The notes under the pieces were generated by a model that saw nothing but the letters and a program-made list of their open reading frames with translations, was not told the DNA's origin and did no database searches. From Antedon mediterranea (Eukaryota > Echinodermata > Crinoidea > Comatulida > Antedonidae), in contig NC_092674.1 of NCBI RefSeq assembly GCF_964355755.1, positions 23,710,001 through 23,774,000 of the forward strand: DNA of 64,000 nt. Direction: 5' to 3'. Both the position numbers and the translations under genes were made by a program. Shown piece after piece: positions 59,101-64,000 of the stretch; positions within the stretch are counted from its first letter, which is position 1; the number at the start of each line of letters is the position of its first letter.

Positions 59101-61830
59101 GAAATACTTGAAAACGAGCTACAATATGGACAAGTCACAATTTCACACTCTCACTCCACACATACAGCCTGCATCAATGACTGGCTCTAGTAAAAGTTGA
59201 AGGGTCACTATTGGTTATGCATGAGCGCATCCTGGATTATCACAATCAGCAAGTACCAGGGCCGAGTGAAATAATCAAGTAAAGGTCGTTGGGGTCATAA
59301 TAAATAATATCAATAGACAGATAACACTACTCATGATGCAATAACACTCAAACAACATGTCGTTAAATTTTAATTAAAATATTGATTGTAATTATGCATT
59401 CTGAAAAATTACGATTGAATTAAGGGGACAAGAAAAATGATTAATTTTCATAATTATGCAGACTCATTGATGACATTATTGTGTTTGTTTAGCTGAGTAA
59501 CGCGGCAGTGACCATAGCCTAGGTAAAGTCCAGTAGCGTCACACTAGGCACAGGTGTCATTTTTTCAAGATTTACCAGATTAATTAAGAACCAGTTATTG
59601 ACTTTTTAAAATAAAGAATAAAATCTATTCACATCAAAATATTCCTCAAACCTAACCTTATAACAATTATAATTTGTTGATTAAATAAAATATATACAAA
59701 TATGTATTCAATGATTTTCGTTTATATTGCAGACTATTTTTTTCAATTTAGTAGAATTTTTAGTTTTGTTTATTTTCAATTCAAAATATCAAAAACAATA
59801 AGTTTTTGTTAAGCGCACATACAGTATCTAAGTGCTCAAGGCGCATTTGAAAAACCAAAGGAAATCTATCTATTTAAACCTACAGTACCTAAACAACTAA
59901 CTACTATTAAAAACCCACATTTTATTTTATTTAAACCAGCAAAAGTTCACATAATGACTAGAACATACTGTAACTCACAGGTGTGTGAGGATCTATTGTA
60001 ACTAGACAATCAAAAGCAAAAATCATATGCACTTCCTATATAACAGGTTATTCATTAAAATTAGGTCATAGATTTTTTATTTTTTTTTTATTTTTAAAAA
60101 CCTTACAAAATGTGAAAAATTGAAAATTCACACCGATGCCAACTATATTTTATTTTTTTTGACAGATGACATCTGAAGTTTTGAACTAAAAAAATTATCT
60201 ATGCAACTACATCCTGATAATTAGCATAAATCATACTCGTCGTAACTGTATAAGGCCATTTATAGTGCAAATTTATATAAATTTACAACAGGATTTCCTG
60301 TCTACTCAATAAGCTTAACTGCTGCGTAGCCAAATACTTCTTCTATCTATATGACCCATTTCTCTTTAAAAAAAATTTATTATAGAATTTTCTTGAATGA
60401 CAATCATATACAGTAGCACCTTCACAAGCTCAGAAATAAAAAACAATTCACATTTTGTATGCAGTGGACTATTGTACATGTGACGGACAACAACGTTTCT
60501 GTTGTAAAGGAAAGTGAACCGTGTCGAGCAGCTATATCAACCAAGTTGCGCTCATTCACGTGGCCATGACCGGGCCATAACACAAGGAATATAGCCTACT
60601 CCTTCCGACATGGAACCCTCTGAAATCTCTGCCGATACCAGTCTTTACTTGAGGATCTGAATTCCTTTTCAAATTTACCAGACTTTGCGGAAAACCAGAC
60701 GTATTTGGTCAGCCCAAAGGTGACCGAGAGTGGACTACAGTATATATATATTATTTATTTTTAGTAGCCAATGTGAACGTTCATAATCATATTATTATTG
60801 CGTGCTTAACTAGTAGTAACGGATCAATGATTTTGTGCTTTTAAGTTCTCCAAGAAAACGTGACAAGATTAAAGCTGAAAGAATATAAGTACATTCCAAT
60901 AATGGAAATTTAGCAATAAAATTGTGTGATATTTGGAAACAACAACATTTATAAATAGCCTCTCTCCAATTACTTCTACTGTACAGTATCTATCAGTAGA
61001 GCCAGGAAAGAAAATGCAAACATACCAGTCCTGGTTTGGAAAGGTGGATGCAGTCTGCAGAGTTACTATTATAGTATTATAAGTTGAGGCAATTATAAAA
61101 TTTTAAAAAAGCCATATTCACCTGTTTTTGGTGCAACTGGTTCCTTAGGAAGTGTGCTCTCTTTCTGAACCTTGACTTCCTCTTTCACAACCACTGGTTT
61201 CTCAACTACCGGTGCCGGGGGTTCTTTAGGTGCTGCCGGTGGTTTTACTTGAGGTGCAGAAGGTGGGAGTGGCGGTGGAGGAGGTGGCGACACAGGCTCA
61301 GACGTAGAGGATCTCTTCCAGGCATTTACTTTGGGTGGGGGTGCATCTTCTAGAACCACTTTCTTTGAGGAAACCTTCTCAATAACCTCTTCTTTTGTAG
61401 TTTTAACTTCTTCTTTGCCTTTCTTCTTTTCAGCTTCAATCCTCTCTTTTTTATCGGCAACATCAACTCTTGGTTTCTTTTGATTCTTGTGAAAATCTTT
61501 ACCTCTTGTTGTTGCCTTCCTTGGTACAGATTCTTCTTTGATCTGTTCTTTTAAGTCAAGAGGTGGCACGACATCATTCTGCTGTGTCTTGTTACGGTGC
61601 CATGGGTTGACCTTTGGAGGAGGTGCTGCCACAAAGGTTTTCTTTGCAGCCTTTTGATCAGTTTGTGATGCATCTTGGCAGTTAGCATCATTTTTTTGGC
61701 CCGCATCGACATCAGGTTTTACGTTCTCTTTGATGGCATCTTTGTCAACTTGCTCAGGAGACGTTATTGGGCCTTTTGCTTCTGGTTGGGACGTGTCATA
61801 GCTAGGCTGTGTGGCCACTTCAGCCGCCAT
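44165..61830 (-). CDS. LARP1: La-related protein 1, 5'TOP mRNA regulator
   Basis: Predicted 1183 residues; phase closes over 20 exons: 61122-61830, 55853-55914, 55277-55330, 54864-55026, 53291-53515, 52740-52892, 51879-52110, 51379-51433, 51119-51208, 50348-50528, 49550-49740, 48781-48884, 48092-48323, 47594-47732, 47111-47268, 46370-46476, 45651-45796, 45002-45256, 44714-44841, 44165-44332. Cytoplasmic LARP1 binds the cap and TOP motif of ribosomal-protein mRNAs downstream of mTORC1. The N-terminus is Pro/Lys/Glu-rich with repeated [12 protein letters not shown] motifs. Then come an Arg/Asp-rich block (about 335-400), an RG-rich run (about 428-447), the La module (about 522-610: [30 protein letters not shown]), PEFVPG (626-631, PAM2-like), [18 protein letters not shown], and C-terminal DM15 repeats (about 970-1128) with [27 protein letters not shown] and [13 protein letters not shown], which hold the cap-binding residues of human LARP1. 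The start at 61830 (agcATGG) lacks an in-frame rival of better context; upstream UTR exons are likely. Confidence 0.95.
44410..44640 (-). repeat. Dispersed repeat family F, copy 2 (LARP1 last intron)
   Basis: Reverse complement matches 55575-55800: agtacacc, cctactcgtctcgacagatg, gtactaggttctgcacatga, acaggacctacggtttatag. The best-preserved landmarks are in this copy and the one at 55575. Confidence 0.7.
45300..45410. repeat. Family D repeat (LARP1 intron)
   Basis: aggcccaataaagtgaccc, taataggggtttgg, gtgttaaaaatatatttcc and ggtgtcccaaag match pieces of the family D copies at 20657 and 27250. Confidence 0.45.
48620..48740. mobile_element. Degenerate MITE family A copy (LARP1 intron)
   Basis: Contains tagtgtagacaaa, gtttgacaaaaaaagtgtg, cccaaatatggtagtgatat and gcacatcacattttttt, but the right terminus is missing. 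Confidence 0.6.
48983..49338 (+). mobile_element. SINE, tRNA-derived head with TGAA tail (LARP1 intron)
   Basis: Head gttgtggcttggtggttatg (A-box-like) and gggttcaagtcct (B box), a non-coding body of about 270 bp and a 3' end aataaaagattgaatgaatg with repeated TGAA, typical of retroposed elements. Different family from the SINE at 39629. Confidence 0.75.
49345..49480. repeat. Family D repeat (LARP1 intron)
   Basis: aacccctattatagagaca, cctattcagagaacactcta, ttaaaggatgtgtttg and aaaggtgtccacttaa are diverged family D segments. Confidence 0.45.
49800..49930 (+). mobile_element. MITE family A copy (LARP1 intron)
   Basis: Starts ttaagcccgtctacactatc and ends actagtttgatagtgtatac. Oriented opposite to the copy at 50164-50315 in the same intron. 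Confidence 0.8.
50164..50315 (-). mobile_element. MITE family A copy (LARP1 intron)
   Basis: Starts gagctctgtctacactatca and ends tttgatagtgtaaacagggc, with two atggtagtgatatg-type blocks and gtccatatatggg. Confidence 0.85.
50901..50949. repeat. 19-bp tandem repeat, 2.6 copies
   Basis: Unit aatagccatccaaagtatg, with c/t variation. Confidence 0.85.
52150..52400. repeat. Family D repeat, internally repeated (LARP1 intron)
   Basis: Several tandem statements of attcagggacacgcctatta and aaaggggcac, ending tttcccaaaggtgtccct, directly before a family B MITE. Confidence 0.6.
52404..52581. mobile_element. MITE family B, copy 2 (LARP1 intron)
   Basis: Clear inverted termini aagcgtggttcccact / agtgggaaccaagctt, continued by gcgacgcaaggacgtaacgc and its inverted relative gcgtttacgtccttgcgtta. 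Better preserved than the copy at 4552. Confidence 0.85.
52582..52687. mobile_element. Truncated MITE family A copy
   Basis: Right half only: gtccaaatatggtattgata, tatataggcacatcaca and gatagtgtagacaaggctta. Its left end was replaced by the adjoining family B MITE. Confidence 0.7.
53990..54215. repeat. Dispersed repeat family F, copy 3 (LARP1 intron)
   Basis: gtctcgaatgatgaactggg, ttctttaaaattcacac and gagaagacttgttcctc align with the copy at 55575, with many substitutions. Confidence 0.55.
54557..54732 (-). mobile_element. MITE family A copy (LARP1 intron)
   Basis: Starts ttaagctctgtctacactat; central blocks match 50164-50315. The right end is altered (agcatagagagcttta) by a short unrelated stretch. 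Confidence 0.75.
55575..55800 (+). repeat. Dispersed repeat family F, copy 4 (LARP1 intron)
   Basis: tagtacaccggggt, ctactcgtctcgaaagatgt, actaggttccttaaagtgca and acaggacctacgttttatag. Reference copy for the family in this window. Confidence 0.7.
55915..61121 (-). other. LARP1 large first coding intron
   Basis: 5.2-kb intron after the 709-nt first coding exon. Besides a foldback element at 56031-56255 it is AT-rich and without recognisable genes; scattered tacagta motifs are frequent. Confidence 0.7.
56031..56255. mobile_element. Foldback element, ~225 bp (LARP1 intron)
   Basis: Ends ttgtcgtattcgatt and aatcgaatacgacaa are exact inverted complements, and inner segments also fold (gaaagctttcgttgtcaacg against cgttgacaacgaaagttc). 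Rich in gttgagtac-type motifs. Non-coding. Confidence 0.85.
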
Positions 61831-64000
61831 GCTTGTTGAAAAGTTTATAATAAACTGTATAAATGTATTCAATTTCCCCTGTTCAAACACGCCAAAACAA
61901 GCAATGATATCGTATCAAAGTGTCTGTAAGAACAAATTTTTACATAACATTGCATTTGTACATCCCAATTTGTTAACATTTAATACTGCAGAGCATTTAC
62001 CATTTAATGTACTGTATAGTACAGTAGCAATAGTATTATAAAGAACTGATTCAAAAATTAGTTAACAAAATTAGTTATTTCATATTGTAATTTATAATTG
62101 TGGAATGCAGTAGATGAGAAAAAAATTCATTAAAAACAATGAAATCATTGTTTATAACAATAACATTTTATTGATGTAGAAACGAATGTAATGTCATAAT
62201 TTTCGCCAATGTACTGTACTGTAGCATAGAAAATGCTACATAATACTACCTTGTTGCTACAAATTTTATAAAAGGAAGGATGTACTGTACAATTACTCCA
62301 AATTACAGTAAGACTGATCTGCAGTAGTTATTGTTAAATCAATTATTTTAAATGAAACTTTTGTAAAATATCAATATTATTATTATCCCGATTTTTATTC
62401 ATAAATATTGTAGCATAATTAATGTTTTATTGTGTAGGAAGGTCAATGATAAAATAATGATTTAGTTTATGGCATTTATTATAATTTAGATTTTAGCATT
62501 TTGTTTGTAATTCAGTGGATTTACAATAATCAGTAATATCGGTGGTTCATGTATACTTACCGGTAGTACATGTATTTACTTTGGTGAAAAACTAACTTTT
62601 TAAATAATTTTGTATTTTTATCCAGTAACAATATTTAATTTTTGTATATTTTATTTAGTGTTAATTAATTATGGGTGTAAAGCATTTATTTATTTTGGGC
62701 TTGTGCCTATTCTTGCTCATGGAAAATTATAAATAATATCGTAACTATTAATATGCACTTCTTGTATTTTGCTGAATAAATATTAAACATACTGTACTAT
62801 CTGTAATTCTCTATCTACATTATGTCGAATGAATAAACACATAAAAAAAATCATGCAACATTTTGTTTTTAATTCGGTATGTCAAAGGTACATAATTGAT
62901 TGAATGTTCTGTAAATTCTGACACAGAATGAAACTGACTAGCCGGTCTTCTATAACTCATTACCACTATAAAGTACTATTATATTATTATTAGTCACATC
63001 CCCTTCCTGAAAGTGCAAGTCTAGAGAAGAAGTAGTAGGTAAATAATTAATAAATAAGGAAAAATTATTATCTGCATTTGTTCCTATGCAATTAACACAA
63101 TACAATGCTACATTTAATAGACCAATATACCTATATTAACAATCAGATCCTTCGATCAAACATAGTCTAGACAGGTAGGCTCAAGTTAGCTCAAAAAGCT
63201 AGGCCAAGCCTCGATTTTCTCCTCACTCTCTTTACATACAGAAACTTTAATCTCACAATAATTTACATTAAATAAATAAAATTGTGTTCTTCTTCCTCTC
63301 GCTAACCTACTAGAAATTAATTATTATGTTACGTAAGTGAATTAATATATATGTATATAACTTACTTTATATTCTTTCAAGCTAAAATCAATGAATACGT
63401 AGAACTTATTTCACGATCCATTCAATATTTATTGTTGATGGCTTTTCACACCGGCGGACTGGGGACACAAGAGAAGTGTGAACTCGCTGAATTGCACGCC
63501 TCAGAAAAACTGCAAATACTATTCACTAAATTCGCGTCTCTTTAAAATAAATTTCAGACTTTTGTGCAAAATATACATTCAGTAACATGAATCGAGCTCA
63601 CTGGTATTCTGGATTTAAAATTTTAATTAGATTTTAGGCAAAACACGGCGTAAATATCGCTACTTTTTCGATCAAAAGAGCTACGCACATGTCGCCATTG
63701 CCCAGGTAGAGACTGAGCATGCGCGACATAAAAAATACGTCACATAATTAGACTTTAGTCCAGACATAGAAGCCTAACTTTGAAGTTCCTCTGAATATAG
63801 GCTAAGCTTTATAAACCGAACAAAACTAAAGAGGGCAGCAAACAATAATTCAGCATTGTGAGAGGGAAAGGGAGATTGTTTTATACAGTATATCTATTTT
63901 TTTTTTTTTAATTGAATTACTTTTCGCGCCGCGGCTCTAGCCAGCTATGTCCCAGGAGGACACATTCATTAATAAGCTGTTTCAATAGCGGTAGCTTTAG
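61831..64000. other. LARP1 upstream region
   Basis: AT-rich to about 63300, then less so. It should hold the LARP1 5' UTR intron and promoter. A strong minus-strand donor (AAA|GTAAGTTATA) at 63360-63365 could end a 5' UTR exon lying above 63366. A GCATGCGC (NRF1-like) at 63717-63724 marks a likely promoter. No other gene is seen to the window end. Confidence 0.4.
63700..63740 (-). promoter_or_regulatory. Candidate LARP1 core promoter, NRF1-like site
   Basis: gagcatgcgcgac at about 63715-63727 resembles the NRF1 recognition sequence, common in TATA-less housekeeping promoters. Placement only inferred from position upstream of the candidate 5' UTR exon. Confidence 0.3.

Noticed and set aside
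61093-61121. Read-through of the first LARP1 coding exon to its in-frame stop
   Set aside because: A donor at 61121/61122 joins in phase to 55914 and following exons that match LARP1. Intron retention is possible but not needed.
61831-61890. LARP1 start at an upstream codon (61890)
   Set aside because: The extension is hydrophobic, unlike LARP1, and lies in probable UTR or intron; ATG at 61830 fits better. A distal coding exon is not excluded.

Overview
The window is nuclear DNA from a metazoan, most likely a marine deuterostome such as an echinoderm. Three long genes have GT-AG introns and animal orthologues. They sit in AT-rich DNA full of short palindromic transposons, tRNA-derived SINEs and minisatellites, and the motif aggcctag recurs throughout. 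Intronless class A receptor genes lie in a tandem cluster, as is common in echinoderms. The sequence alone does not give a species.

Layout. (1) 1-18306: six single-exon rhodopsin-class GPCR genes in the order + + - - + +. The first is cut by the left edge. The first four are close paralogues and the last two are more divergent. Degenerate tandem repeats lie directly upstream of two of them (10585-11240 and 16144-17095). (2) 19752-34485, minus strand: a 25-exon gene for a predicted 1153-residue protein. It fuses a class V (cysteine desulfurase-like) PLP enzyme, a long disordered linker and a TtcA-type PP-loop tRNA thiolase. (3) 34486-35234: a compact divergent promoter region with a 21-bp perfect inverted repeat carrying YY1-type cores. 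(4) 35235-38622, plus strand: RBX1/ROC1, five coding exons, 109 residues. (5) 38623-44164: transposon-rich DNA that probably includes the LARP1 3' UTR. (6) 44165-61830, minus strand: LARP1, 20 coding exons, predicted 1183 residues, with La module and DM15 repeats. Its 5' UTR exon and promoter probably lie at 63.3-63.8 kb.

Every splice junction given for the three multi-exon genes was read by hand, and the codon phase closes across all exons. One intron of the fusion gene uses a GC-AG donor.

The genes do not form one pathway. The receptors are surface signalling proteins, RBX1 is the RING subunit of cullin ligases, LARP1 controls 5'TOP mRNAs, and the fusion gene looks like a one-polypeptide sulfur-transfer and tRNA-thiolation enzyme. 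The most unusual points are that fusion; a 20-copy 19-bp minisatellite grown from one of its exon-intron junctions, so each copy carries a 5' splice-site-like sequence; a 37-nt exon of the same gene flanked by inverted MITEs; a Mutator-like element with a 9-bp target duplication in RBX1; and a receptor whose DRY motif has become ANY.
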